In this document: one piece after another, positions 42,170 to 50,801 of the stretch
Layout of the letters: every line of letters begins with the position of its first letter
How positions within the stretch are numbered: the stretch's first letter is position 1
Assembly (NCBI GenBank): GCA_964496695.1
Contig: CAZCBE010000015.1
Location: forward strand, 1-64,000
DNA: 64,000 nucleotides
From: SXTU01 sp964496695
GTDB taxonomy: Bacteria; Verrucomicrobiota; Verrucomicrobiia; Limisphaerales; SXTU01
Direction of reading: 5' to 3'
Position numbers and translations under genes: made by a program
The notes under the pieces: generated by a model
What the model was told of the DNA's origin: nothing
The model's database searches: none
Seen by the model: the letters and a program-made list of their open reading frames with translations, nothing else

Positions 42170-45100
42170 ACCTGGTCCGGCTGGCCCTGCGCCGCCCGCT
42201 CACGATTGTTGTCGGCGTCATCGCGGTCGCGCTGGGCGCGTGGATTGCCCTCCAGCGCATGACCCGCGACGTGTTTCCGCCGCTGGGCATCCCGACCATT
42301 TACGTTGCCCAGCCCTTCGGCGGCATGGACCCGGCACAGATGGAGGGCTACATCACCTACTTCTACGAGTATCACTTCCTCTACATCACCGGCATCGAGC
42401 ATGTGGAATCGAAGTCCATCCAGGGTGCGAGCATCATGAAGCTCCAGTTCCACCCCGGCACGGACATGGCATCCGCGCTCTCCGAGGTGGTGGCTTATGT
42501 GAACCGCTCGCGCGCTTTCATGCCGCCGGGCACGCCGGGGCCGTTCATCACGCGCTTCGACGCGGGCAGCGTGCCGGTCGGCTACCTCGTCTTCTCCACG
42601 ACCAACGCGAACCGCACGGTCGGCGAGATGCAGAACGCCGCGCTAAACCAGGTGCGCCCGCTCTTTGCGCCGTTGCCGGGCGTGTCCGCTCCCCCGCCCT
42701 TCGGCGGCAGCGCGCGGACGATCCTCGTCAACCTCAAGCCCGACCGCCTGCGCAGCTACGGCATTTCCGCCGATGAAGTCGTCACCGCGATGGCCGCCGC
42801 GAACACCCTCAGCCCCTCCGGCAATCTCCCGCTCGGCGACAAGTATCCCTTCGTTCCCATCAATGCGGTGGTGAAGAACATCCAGGACCTCGCCGCCGTG
42901 CCCATCCGCATGGGCACCGGCCCCAATGGCGGCGCGGTGTTCATCCGCGACCTCGGCGACGTGGCCGACGGCGCGGACCTCATCACCAGCTACGCGCTCG
43001 CGAACGGCAAGCGCACCGTTTACATGCCCGTGACGAAGCGCTCGGACGCGAGCACGCTCTCGGTCGTCGAGCTGGTGAAGAAGAACATTCCCGAGTTCAA
43101 GAAGGTGCTGCCCGACGACATCGAGGTGACCTACGAGTTCGACCAGTCGCCCTACGTCGTGCGCGCCATCCGCGACCTCGTGAAGGAAGGCGCGCTCGGC
43201 GCGGTGCTGACGGGCCTGATGGTGCTGCTGTTTCTGCGCGACTGGCGCAGCGCGTTCATCGTGGTCATCAACATTCCCGTGTCGCTGCTGGCCGGGACAT
43301 TCGCGCTCTGGGTCAGCGGGCAGAACATCAACTTGATGACGCTCGGCGGCCTCGCGCTCGCCGTCGGCATCCTCGTGGACGAGGCGACGGTGGCGATTGA
43401 GAACATCCATATGCATCTCGCCCGGGCTGCTGGTAGGGCGGGTTGTCCTCAGCCCGCCGCCGAGCACGCGGATGCCACTGGACCTCGGCGGCGCGGTGAG
43501 GGCACCACGCCCTCCCAGCCCATTCGCGCCCGCGCCGGGCGTGACGCCCCAGTGGCGACGCCCGGCCCCNNNNNNNNNNGGGGGGTGGCCCTCCCCCCGC
43601 GCCGTCCCCCGGGGAGCCACTGGCCCCTGGGGGGGGGGGTTTGCACACCGCGCCCTACCAGCCTTCGCTCGCCCGCGCCGTCCTTGACGCCACAGTGGAG
43701 ACGACCGGCCCACGCTTCCTCGCGATGCTCTGCGTGCTGGCGGTCTTCATCCCGGCGTTCTTCATGCAGGGCGCGGCGAAGGCGCTCTTCACGCCGCTCG
43801 CGCTGGCCGTGGGCTTCTCGATGGTCGCGAGCTTCGTGCTCTCGAGCACGCTGGTGCCGGTGCTGAGCGTGTGGCTGCTGCGGAGCGCCGGTGTCCGACC
43901 CGGCGCAAAGGATAGACCGCATGAACACGCCGGGTGGGAGACCGGCGCTCCGTCCGCCTACGCATCGCTGCTCCGCCCGCTCCTCGCGGCCCGCTGGCTG
44001 ATTCTGCTCCTTTATCTCGGACTCGCTGCGGCTGCGCTCTGGTTCATCTTCCCACGCCTGGGCACCGAGATCTTCCCCAAGGTGGACGCCGGCCAAATCC
44101 AGCTTCGCCTCCGCGCCACGCCCGGCACGCAACTGGAAAAGACCGAGGCCATCGCCCTGCGCGTGCTGGACCTCATCAAGCGCGAGGCCGGCCCCGATAA
44201 CGTCCAGATGAGCATCGGCCTCGTCGGCGTCCACGCGGCGAATTACCCCGTCAACCTCATCCACCAGTGGAACGCCGGCCCCGAGGAGGGCGTGCTGCAA
44301 ATCCAGTTCAAGCCCGGCTCCGTCCGCACCGAGCCGCTCAAGGAAAAACTCCGCGCCATCTTCAAGGCCGAGCTGCCTGACGTGCTCGTGTCGTTCGAGC
44401 CGAGCGACATCGTCGAGCGCGTGATGAGCTTCGGCGCGCCGACGCCCATTGAGATCGCCGTGCAAGGCCAGAGCCTGCCCGCGAGCAAGGAGTTCGCTGA
44501 CAAGCTCCGCGAGCGGCTGGCGAAGATTCCTTCGTTGCGCGATCTCCAGTTCGCTCAGGTCCTCGATTACCCGACGCTCGACGTGAACATCAACCGCGAG
44601 CGCGCCGGCCTGCTCGGCGTGCGAATGTCAGACGCGACCAAGTCCCTCGTCGCCAGCACCGCGAGCAGCCGCTTCACGGTGCCGAACTACTGGGCCGATC
44701 CCGGCTCTGGCATCGCCTTCAGCGTGCAGGTGCAGGTGCCGCAGGGGCGCGTAAACTCAGTCGAGGAGTTCAAGAACACGCCCGTCACCACCACCGGCGG
44801 CAAGGCCACGCTGCTCCGCAACATCGCCACCGTCAGCGAGGGCACCGCGCCACAAACCTACGAGCGCTACAACCTCGTCCGCGTCGTCTCGCTCACCGCG
44901 AACATTCATGGCTCCGACCTCGGCAGCGTGGCCAAGGCCATTCATGTGGCCATCAAGGAAGCCGGTGCGCCGCCGGCGCGGACGAACGTGGCCGTCCGCG
45001 GCCAGATTCCGCCCATGGAGGAAATGTTCGCTGGCCTGCGCAACGGCCTGCTGCTCGCCGTGGTCGTCATCTTCCTGCTGCTCGCGGCTAACTTTCAGTC

Positions 45101-45683
45101 GGTGCGACTGTCAATCGTGGTCATCTCGACCGTGCCCGCCGTCATCGCGGGCGTGGCGCTGACGCTCTGGCTCACGCACACCACGCTGAACATCCAGAGC
45201 TTCATGGGGGCGATCATGGCGGTGGGCGTGGCGGTGGCGAATGCGATCCTGCTGGTGACCTTTGCCGAGCGGGCACGGGTGGCGGCAGGCGTCCCGCCGC
45301 CCGGCCCGGCGTCCAGCAGTTCGAACGATGGCATGACGCAGCAGCCCAAGCCGCCGGGCGGGACGCCCGGCTCCACGGCAGGCGGGACGCCTGCCGCCAC
45401 GGCCGCGCTCGCCGGGGCCACGTCCCGGCTACGACCCATCTTGATGACCAGTTTCGCCATGATGGCGGGCATGTTGCCGATGGCTCTCGGTCTTGGTGAA
45501 GGCGGCGAGCAGACCGCCCCGCTCGGTCGCGCCGTCATCGGCGGTCTCGCTGCCGCGACCCTCGCCACGCTCTTCATCCTCCCGTCCGTCTTCGCCGTGG
45601 TGATGGCTGGCAAGCACACCCGCTCCGCCAGCCTCGACCCCGACGACGCACAAAGCCCGCAATTCACCGCCGCCAAATCCTGA
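42166..45683 (+). CDS. RND-family efflux transporter (system 2), carrying three in-frame repeat insertions and an assembly gap
   Basis: Starts MNLVRLALRRPLTIVVGVIAVALGAWIALQRMTRDVFPPLGIPTIYVAQPFGG and ends near 45683. The frame is open to the ten Ns at 43570-43579 and resumes (offset) through the second half, so I treat it as one gene of about 1170 codons; the true sequence across the gap is unknown. Porter, docking and 12 membrane helices are present; helix 4 ends VDEATVAIENIHMHLA. Three cytoplasmic loops carry extra sequence from palindromic repeats: after helix 4 (43424-43665), after helix 6 (43881-43952, SAGVRPGAKDRPHEHAGWET) and after helix 10 (about 45285-45400, GGTPGSTAGGTPAAT). A true pseudogene is the alternative. 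Confidence 0.8.
43424..43665. repeat. Long inverted repeat inside RND gene with assembly gap at its centre
   Basis: CTGCTGGTAGGGCG (left end) and CGCCCTACCAG (right end) are inverse complements; the DNA between is two long arms meeting at ten Ns (43570-43579). The right arm is homopolymer-rich and reads like an error-laden inverse copy of the left arm, so assembly or base-calling failed at the hairpin. Confidence 0.75.
43881..43952. repeat. In-frame inverted repeat (25-base arms) in RND gene
   Basis: Arms 43881-43905 and 43928-43952 match at 23 of 25 positions; the core is GAGCGCCGGTGTCCGACC. The same 25 bases occur in non-coding DNA at 60531-60555 (24 of 25 identical). Confidence 0.88.
45288..45400. 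repeat. In-frame palindromic repeat cluster in RND gene
   Basis: Contains GCCGGGCGGGACGCCCGGC (45353-45371) and GGCAGGCGGGACGCCTGCC (45377-45395), two hairpins with the same GCGGGACGC core and differing paired stems, facing the inverse word GGCAGGCGTCCCGCC near 45291. It encodes a Gly/Pro/Ala/Thr-rich loop. Confidence 0.85.
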
Positions 45684-45688
45684 GTTCC

Positions 45689-47134
45689 ATGAAACGCATT
45701 CACCTCCTGACGTTGCTGACGCTCGCCGCCGCGCTGCCGTGCGCCCGCGCCCAATACGGACCCACCGGGGGCGGCACCCCCGCCGCGCCCACCGTCCGTA
45801 TCGCATCCCCCACGCGCGGCGACGTTCACCGCTTTGTCACGCAGCCCGGCGCCATCCGCCCGCTTCAACAGGCGACGCTCTACGCGCGACTGCCCGGCTA
45901 TGTGAAGAGCATTGCGGTGGACAAGGGCGACGCGGTCAAAGCCGGTGCCGTGCTGGCCGAGTTGGACGCCCCAGAGCTGATTCTTGATCTCGCCCGGGCG
46001 CGTGGGGAACTCGCCAAGGCCAAGTCCGACGTGGCCCGGGCCGGAGCCGATCTCGCAAAATCCCAGGCGGACATCGCCCGCACCCAGGCCGAAATCGCAC
46101 TGGCCAAAGCCCAGGCGCACAAGGCCGAGGCCGAGCTGCATGCGGCGAAAGCCGTGGCCGCCCGCGCCCAGGCCGAGCTGCCGAAAGCCCAGGCCGAGTT
46201 GAATGTCTCCAAGCTCGACTTCGACCGCCTTGCCGAAGGCCGGCGCAAGGCCCCCGACCTCGTCGTTCCGGCCCAGGTGGACGCAGCGAAGGCGCGGCTT
46301 GAAACTGCCGGTGCCCAGATCGGCGTCCTCAAGGCGGCGGCGGAAGCCGCCGCCGCCGAGGCCGAGGCGGCCAACGCCCGTCGCGCCGGAGCCGAAGCTG
46401 GCATCCAGGCAGCCGCAGCCCAGGCGGAGGCAGCCAAGGCCAGCCAGGAGGCCGCCCGGGCCGTGGTCGCCGCGTTCAATGCCGCCGTCGAGGTTGCCCA
46501 GGCCGGCCTGCAACGCACCGGAACGCTCGCCGAGTTCACCCGGCTCACCGCGCCGTTCGGCGGCATCATCACCGCGCGTTTTGTGGATCTCGGTGCGTTC
46601 ATTCCAGCGGCGACCAGCGGCAACGCCGCGCAAAACGCCGCCCTCGTCACGCTCATGGATTTCGACACCGTGCGGGTGCAGGTGCCGATGACCGAACTGG
46701 AGGCCGCGCTCGTCGCCAAGGGCCAGCCGGTCAAGATCGCGCTCGACGGATTGCCGGGCAAAGTCTTCGAGGGCACGGTCACGCGCTTCGCCGGTGCGCT
46801 GGATGAGGCGACGCGCACGATGCTCGTCGAGGCCGAACTGCCCAACCCGGGCCACCTGCTGCGTCCCGGAATGTATGCCATGGTGCGCGTGGGCGTGGAG
46901 AAACACGCCGGCGTCCTGCTCGTTCCCGCCGAGGCGCTGGTGATGGAGAAGACCGCCGCCTTCCTCTTTCTCGCCGACGGTGGCAAGGCGAAGAAGACGC
47001 CGGTGAAGATCGGCTTCAACGACGGGGCGAAAGTGGAGGTTGTCTCCGGCCTCGCGGAGTCGGCGAAGGTGATCCTCGTCGGCAAGATGACCTTGGTGGA
47101 TGGACAGGCGGTCAACGTGCAGGAGCTGAAATGA
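45689..47134 (+). CDS. RND periplasmic adaptor, HlyD/MFP family (system 2)
   Basis: Predicted 481 residues with a cleavable signal (residues 1-21, ends ARA). Lipoyl halves: GAIRPLQQATLYARLPGYVKSIAVDKGDAVKAGAVLAELDAPEL and RLTAPFGGIITARFVDLGAFI. The helical hairpin between them is unusually long and Ala/Glu/Lys-rich with repeated KAQAEL/KSQADIARTQAEIALAKAQ heptads (about residues 95-280), predicting a long coiled-coil. The beta-barrel and membrane-proximal domains follow. Starts five bases after the pump stop and overlaps the next gene by four. Confidence 0.9.
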   Translation: MKRIHLLTLLTLAAALPCARAQYGPTGGGTPAAPTVRIASPTRGDVHRFVTQPGAIRPLQQATLYARLPGYVKSIAVDKGDAVKAGAVLAELDAPELILDLARARGELAKAKSDVARAGADLAKSQADIARTQAEIALAKAQAHKAEAELHAAKAVAARAQAELPKAQAELNVSKLDFDRLAEGRRKAPDLVVPAQVDAAKARLETAGAQIGVLKAAAEAAAAEAEAANARRAGAEAGIQAAAAQAEAAKASQEAARAVVAAFNAAVEVAQAGLQRTGTLAEFTRLTAPFGGIITARFVDLGAFIPAATSGNAAQNAALVTLMDFDTVRVQVPMTELEAALVAKGQPVKIALDGLPGKVFEGTVTRFAGALDEATRTMLVEAELPNPGHLLRPGMYAMVRVGVEKHAGVLLVPAEALVMEKTAAFLFLADGGKAKKTPVKIGFNDGAKVEVVSGLAESAKVILVGKMTLVDGQAVNVQELK

Positions 47135-47276
47135 CCAATGACCAAGACCCAATGGCCAAAGAATTTCCAATGACAAATGCCCAACTTCCCCGGCCTGTCG
47201 CTGGCTGGCTTAAACGCCACGCCAGTCCATTGAGCATTGGTCATTCATTGGTTGTTGGTCATTGGTCGTTGGTCAT
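47131..47276. repeat. Inverted repeat of ACCAATGACCAA words at start of TolC-like gene
   Basis: The left part (47131-47200) reads ATGACCAATGACCAAG, CCAATGGCC, TTTCCAATGACAAATGCC. The right part (47228-47276) reads CATTGAGCATTGGTCATT, CATTGGTTGTTGGTC, GTTGGTCATT. It overlaps the annotated start and signal peptide of the TolC-like gene. Confidence 0.85.
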
Positions 47277-48585
47277 TCTCGTTTGCACCGCCTTCCTCGC
47301 CGCCGCCGCGACGAACTCAGCCACGCCGCAGCCCATTGACCTGCCCACGACGCTGCGGCTGGCGGGTGCCAAAAGCCTGGACGTGCAAATCGCGCAGGAG
47401 CGGTTGCGGGAGGCGCAGGCCGCGCACGATGCCGCACTGTATAACTTCTTCCCCTGGCTCACGCCCGGCGTGGCCTATCGGCGGCATGACGGGCGCATCC
47501 AGGACGTGGGCGGGACCATCCTCGACACCAGCAAGCAGAGCTACACCCTTGGCGCGAACGTCGAAGCGCGACTGGAACTGGGCGAGGCGTGGTTCAAGGC
47601 GCTCGCCGCCAAGCAGCTCGCGCAGGCCGCCGACCATGCGGTCGAGGCACAACGGCAGGAGAGCGTGTTCCACGCCGCGCTCGGCTACTTCGAGCTCGTG
47701 AAGGCCCATGCGTCCGCCACCGTGGCGGAGGATGCCACGCGCATCGCGGGTGATTACGCCGAGCAGCTTCAACGCGGCGTGGAGCTGGGCCTCATCTTCA
47801 AGGGCGACGCCCTCCGCGCGCGCGGCCAGGCGGAGCGCAACCAGCTCGCCGTGCAGCAGGCCCGCGAGCAGCAGCGCGTGGCCGCCGCCCGTCTCGCCCA
47901 ACTGCTGCGGCTCGACCCGGCGGTGGATCTGTTCCCGGCGGACAACGAACTGCTCCCCATGACGCTGACCGCCACGAACGCCGCGCTCGACTCGCTCGTG
48001 GCCCAGGCACTGGCCACGCGGCCGGAGCTGAAGCAGGGCGAGTCGCTGACCGCCGCCGCGAAGAAATCGCGCGATGCCGCAACCGTCGGCCCGCTCATCC
48101 CCAGCCTCGGTGCGCAGGCGTTCTTCGGGGGCCTGGGCGGCGGACGGAACAACGACACGGGCAATTTCGGCGGCACTGAAAGCGTGGCCCTGACGCTCGG
48201 CTGGCGCCTCGGCCCCGGCGGCCTCTTCGATTCCGCCCGTGAGAAGTCCGCCGATGCCCGCCTGGCCGCGACCTCGCTCGCCGCCGACAAAGTGAAGGAC
48301 GAAGTCATCCGGCAGGTCGTCGAATCACACACCCGCATCCACTCGCTCGCCGCCCAGCTCGCCACGCTCAAACGGGCGCTGGCCACGGCGGAAGAAGCCT
48401 TCCGCCTCACCCGCGAGCGGAAAGAGCGCGGCTTCGGCGTGGTGCTGGAGAACATCTTCGCCGAGCAGGAACTGACGCGGGCGCGGAACGACTACACGGC
48501 CACGGTCGCGGAGTTCAACAAGGCGCAGTTCACCTTGCGCCGGGCCATTGGCCAGGAGGGCGAGGCCGGAGCTACAAATCGTTAG
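47131..48585 (+). CDS. TolC-family outer membrane efflux protein (system 2)
   Basis: Predicted 484 residues if started at 47131, where the ATG overlaps the adaptor stop. Residues 1-50 are encoded by a worded inverted repeat (MTNDQDPMAKEFP... LSIGHSLVVGHWSLVILV), and its hydrophobic right arm seems to serve as the signal peptide core, followed by CTAFLAAAATNSA. A normal OEP protein begins at about residue 65 (PIDLPTTLRLAGAKSLDVQIAQERLREAQAAHDAALYNFFPWLTPGVAYRRHDG). The second half repeats the pattern (RPELKQGESLTAAAKKSRDAATVGPLIPSLGAQAFFGG). No alternative ATG or GTG gives a clearly better signal peptide. Confidence 0.85.
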   Translation: MTNDQDPMAKEFPMTNAQLPRPVAGWLKRHASPLSIGHSLVVGHWSLVILVCTAFLAAAATNSATPQPIDLPTTLRLAGAKSLDVQIAQERLREAQAAHDAALYNFFPWLTPGVAYRRHDGRIQDVGGTILDTSKQSYTLGANVEARLELGEAWFKALAAKQLAQAADHAVEAQRQESVFHAALGYFELVKAHASATVAEDATRIAGDYAEQLQRGVELGLIFKGDALRARGQAERNQLAVQQAREQQRVAAARLAQLLRLDPAVDLFPADNELLPMTLTATNAALDSLVAQALATRPELKQGESLTAAAKKSRDAATVGPLIPSLGAQAFFGGLGGGRNNDTGNFGGTESVALTLGWRLGPGGLFDSAREKSADARLAATSLAADKVKDEVIRQVVESHTRIHSLAAQLATLKRALATAEEAFRLTRERKERGFGVVLENIFAEQELTRARNDYTATVAEFNKAQFTLRRAIGQEGEAGATNR

Positions 48586-48613
48586 TTCCCAGCAGGCACA
48601 AAGCCAACGGTCA

Positions 48614-49804
48614 TCACTTCCGGCCCAGCCGCGCGGCGTAGAAGCCATCGAAACCCTCACGATCGGGGCGGAGATGCAGCTCCTGCTCCAGGGTCCACTC
48701 CTCGCCGTGGGTCTTCATGAAGGCCTGCACCTGCCGCTCGTTCTCGTCGGGCAGGAGGCTGCAGGTGGCATAGACCAGCTTGCCGCCGGGCTTCACGAAG
48801 CCGGAGTAGTCCTGAAGGATGCGCGCCTGAATCCGCGTGAACCGGGCGACTTCCTTCGCCGTGATCTTCCACTTCACGTCCGCATTCCGGCGCAGGGTGC
48901 CCAGCCCGGTGCAGGGGGCGTCCAGCAGCACGCGGTCGGCGGTGCCGGCGAGATTCTCCGGGGCCTGGTCCCGGTCCACCACGCCCAGTTCCACACAGGT
49001 GACGCCGTCGCGCCGGGCCCGGCGGGACAGCTCGTGCAGCGCCTTTTCGCGCACATCGAGGGCGATGATCCGGCCCTGGTTGCGCATGAGCGCGGCGAGA
49101 TGCAAGGTCTTGCCGCCCGCGCCCGCGCAGGCGTCGATCACGGTCTGACCGGCCTCCACCTGAAGCATCGGCGCGACGTGCTGGGAGGCGGCGTCCTGCA
49201 CTTCAAAGAGCCCATCGGCGAAGGCCTTGGAACTGCCGAGCTTGCGGCGCACCTTGAGCTGCAGCGCATCCGGCAGGCCGGCGACGGTCTGGGTCTCAAT
49301 GCCTTGCTCAGCCAGCACGCCTTGCAGTTCGGCGGCGGTGGCCCGCAGGGTGTTGGCACGCACAAAGACGGCGGCGGGCTGGTTGAGCGACGCGACGAGG
49401 CCGGACCACTCGGCGCCAAATTCCTTGGCCCCGAGTTCGTAGAACCAGTCGGGCATGGAGGCCCGGATGGCGGGCGGCACTTCCTCGACCGGAGCGGCCG
49501 CCCCCTCAACCGGAGCCGCCTCGTGCCGCGCCCAATACGCATCCCACAGCGTGCGCACGCGCGCCTCGGTGATCGCTTCGGGCAGGAGGCACTCGGCATC
49601 CGGCAATCCCGCGAGGTGCCAGTGCCAGCGCCACCAGCGGACGTTTTCGTAAATGCTTTCGGCAAAGAGCCGCCGGTCCCGCGCGCCCCACTTGCGGTTG
49701 GCCTTAAGCCGGGCGTCCACGGTCTGCTCGGCGTGCAGGCCGCGCGCAAAGATGTCGCCCAGGGCGGCGCAGATCTCGCGCAGGATGTTCTCGTGCAATA
49801 TCAC
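48614..49804 (-). CDS. RsmB/NOP-family rRNA (cytosine-5) methyltransferase
   Basis: Predicted 396 residues. An N-terminal helical part, shorter than the full NusB-like domain of E. coli RsmB, contains ANRKWGARDRRLFAESIYENVRWW. The SAM-dependent domain shows VIDACAGAGGKTLHLAALM (motif I), IIALDVREKALHEL, the VLLDAPCTGLGTLRRN catalytic motif (Cys of DAPC) and YATCSLLPDENERQV (second Cys in TCS). Both catalytic cysteines of m5C methyltransferases are present. RsmB (16S C967) is the likeliest assignment but RsmF-like or other NOP enzymes cannot be excluded. Stands alone, converging on RND operon 2. Confidence 0.85.
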   Translation of the reverse strand: MILHENILREICAALGDIFARGLHAEQTVDARLKANRKWGARDRRLFAESIYENVRWWRWHWHLAGLPDAECLLPEAITEARVRTLWDAYWARHEAAPVEGAAAPVEEVPPAIRASMPDWFYELGAKEFGAEWSGLVASLNQPAAVFVRANTLRATAAELQGVLAEQGIETQTVAGLPDALQLKVRRKLGSSKAFADGLFEVQDAASQHVAPMLQVEAGQTVIDACAGAGGKTLHLAALMRNQGRIIALDVREKALHELSRRARRDGVTCVELGVVDRDQAPENLAGTADRVLLDAPCTGLGTLRRNADVKWKITAKEVARFTRIQARILQDYSGFVKPGGKLVYATCSLLPDENERQVQAFMKTHGEEWTLEQELHLRPDREGFDGFYAARLGRK

Positions 49805-49955
49805 GGGCTGGTTCTAGCACAGTGCTTGGAATACGCGAAGCCAAGACAGACGGGCGCGGGCGAGTTAAGGTGCAGTCCGCCGGCTCCTGCTTCACAGTCC
49901 AGTGGCTCGATGAGTGCATGGCGGGTGCCGCGGCGTGGCTACCAGCTCGGGGCTC

Positions 49956-50801
49956 TCAATCCGCCTCCGTGAACCGCACCAGCAGGTAGATGAACTCGGG
50001 CTGCTTGGGGTCGAGGTTGGTGGGGGTGGAGATGACGATGAGTTCGCCGGGCTTTACGGGACGCCGGCCGCTGAGGGGGATTTCGCGGTTTTCCAAGGCG
50101 AGGAAGGAGATGTCCGGGGCGGCGGACTTGGGCGGCGGTTCGTCCTTCTTCTTCTTGCTGAACAGCCCGCGGAGGTTGAGGCCGGGGCGGTCGTCCTCGT
50201 CGGGGTCGTCGCTCTGGTAGTAGAAGAGGCCGGGACGGGCGAGCTGCGCGACGCGCATGCCGAAGACGAGATACTTCTCCCCGGCCCAGGAGTTCAGGAG
50301 GTCGGAGGACCAGAGGAAGCGGCCCTGCCAGTCGAGTTCCGTGCGGCCGTCCACGAGGGGCCGGGTCTTGAGCGTGAGGCGGAGGCCGAACTCACGGTTG
50401 GTGAGAGCCTGGTTGGCGGCGGCCTGGGTGGAGAAGGCGGGGCGGCGCTCGACGGAGTCGAAGGTGGCGGGGTGGCCCGGCCCGCCGGGGCTGACACGGT
50501 CGCCGGAGTAGAGGAGGTTCACCTGGCCCTGCTTGGCCAAGGCGGCGACAACGGCGGCCAGCGTGGACTCGCCGGGGAATTCCGGGGCGGACTTGCCACC
50601 TTTCCCCGGAAGGAAGCGCACGATGGCGGCGTGCAGGTGGACCGGCGGCGTGCTGGCGGCGGCCGTGAGATTCGTGGAGGCCGAGGCCAAGGCGAGGTCA
50701 TCCGCGTTGATGAAGATGACCTGGGCCGGGAGCGGCGAAGCGAGGAGCAGGGCCGTCAGCAGCGGCCAAAACCCGCTCCGAATTGGTGAGGGCAGCGTCA
50801 C
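49956..50801 (-). CDS. Exported protein of unknown function, second of a coupled pair
   Basis: Predicted 281 residues from a GTG that overlaps the preceding stop (GTGA). Signal peptide residues about 1-26 (WPLLTALLLASPLPAQV). The middle contains TLAAVVAALAKQGQVNLLYSGDRVS and WQGRFLWSSDLLNSWAGEKYLVFGMRVA; the end is KPGELIVISTPTNLDPKQPEFIYLLVRFTEAD. It shares layout with the upstream protein (an EALR/VAALAKQG-V-LLYS block, a mid WSxxLL.W.GEK block and a terminal LLxxL strand), so the two look like diverged paralogues. The terminal strands recall the end of secretin domains, but the secretin core is not evident. Confidence 0.6.
   Translation of the reverse strand: MTLPSPIRSGFWPLLTALLLASPLPAQVIFINADDLALASASTNLTAAASTPPVHLHAAIVRFLPGKGGKSAPEFPGESTLAAVVAALAKQGQVNLLYSGDRVSPGGPGHPATFDSVERRPAFSTQAAANQALTNREFGLRLTLKTRPLVDGRTELDWQGRFLWSSDLLNSWAGEKYLVFGMRVAQLARPGLFYYQSDDPDEDDRPGLNLRGLFSKKKKDEPPPKSAAPDISFLALENREIPLSGRRPVKPGELIVISTPTNLDPKQPEFIYLLVRFTEAD

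Noticed and set aside
45683..45689. Splitting the RND gene at 42166-45683 into two genes
   Set aside because: The apparent break is at an assembly gap inside a hairpin; the two parts together have the normal domain content and length of one RND protein plus insertions.
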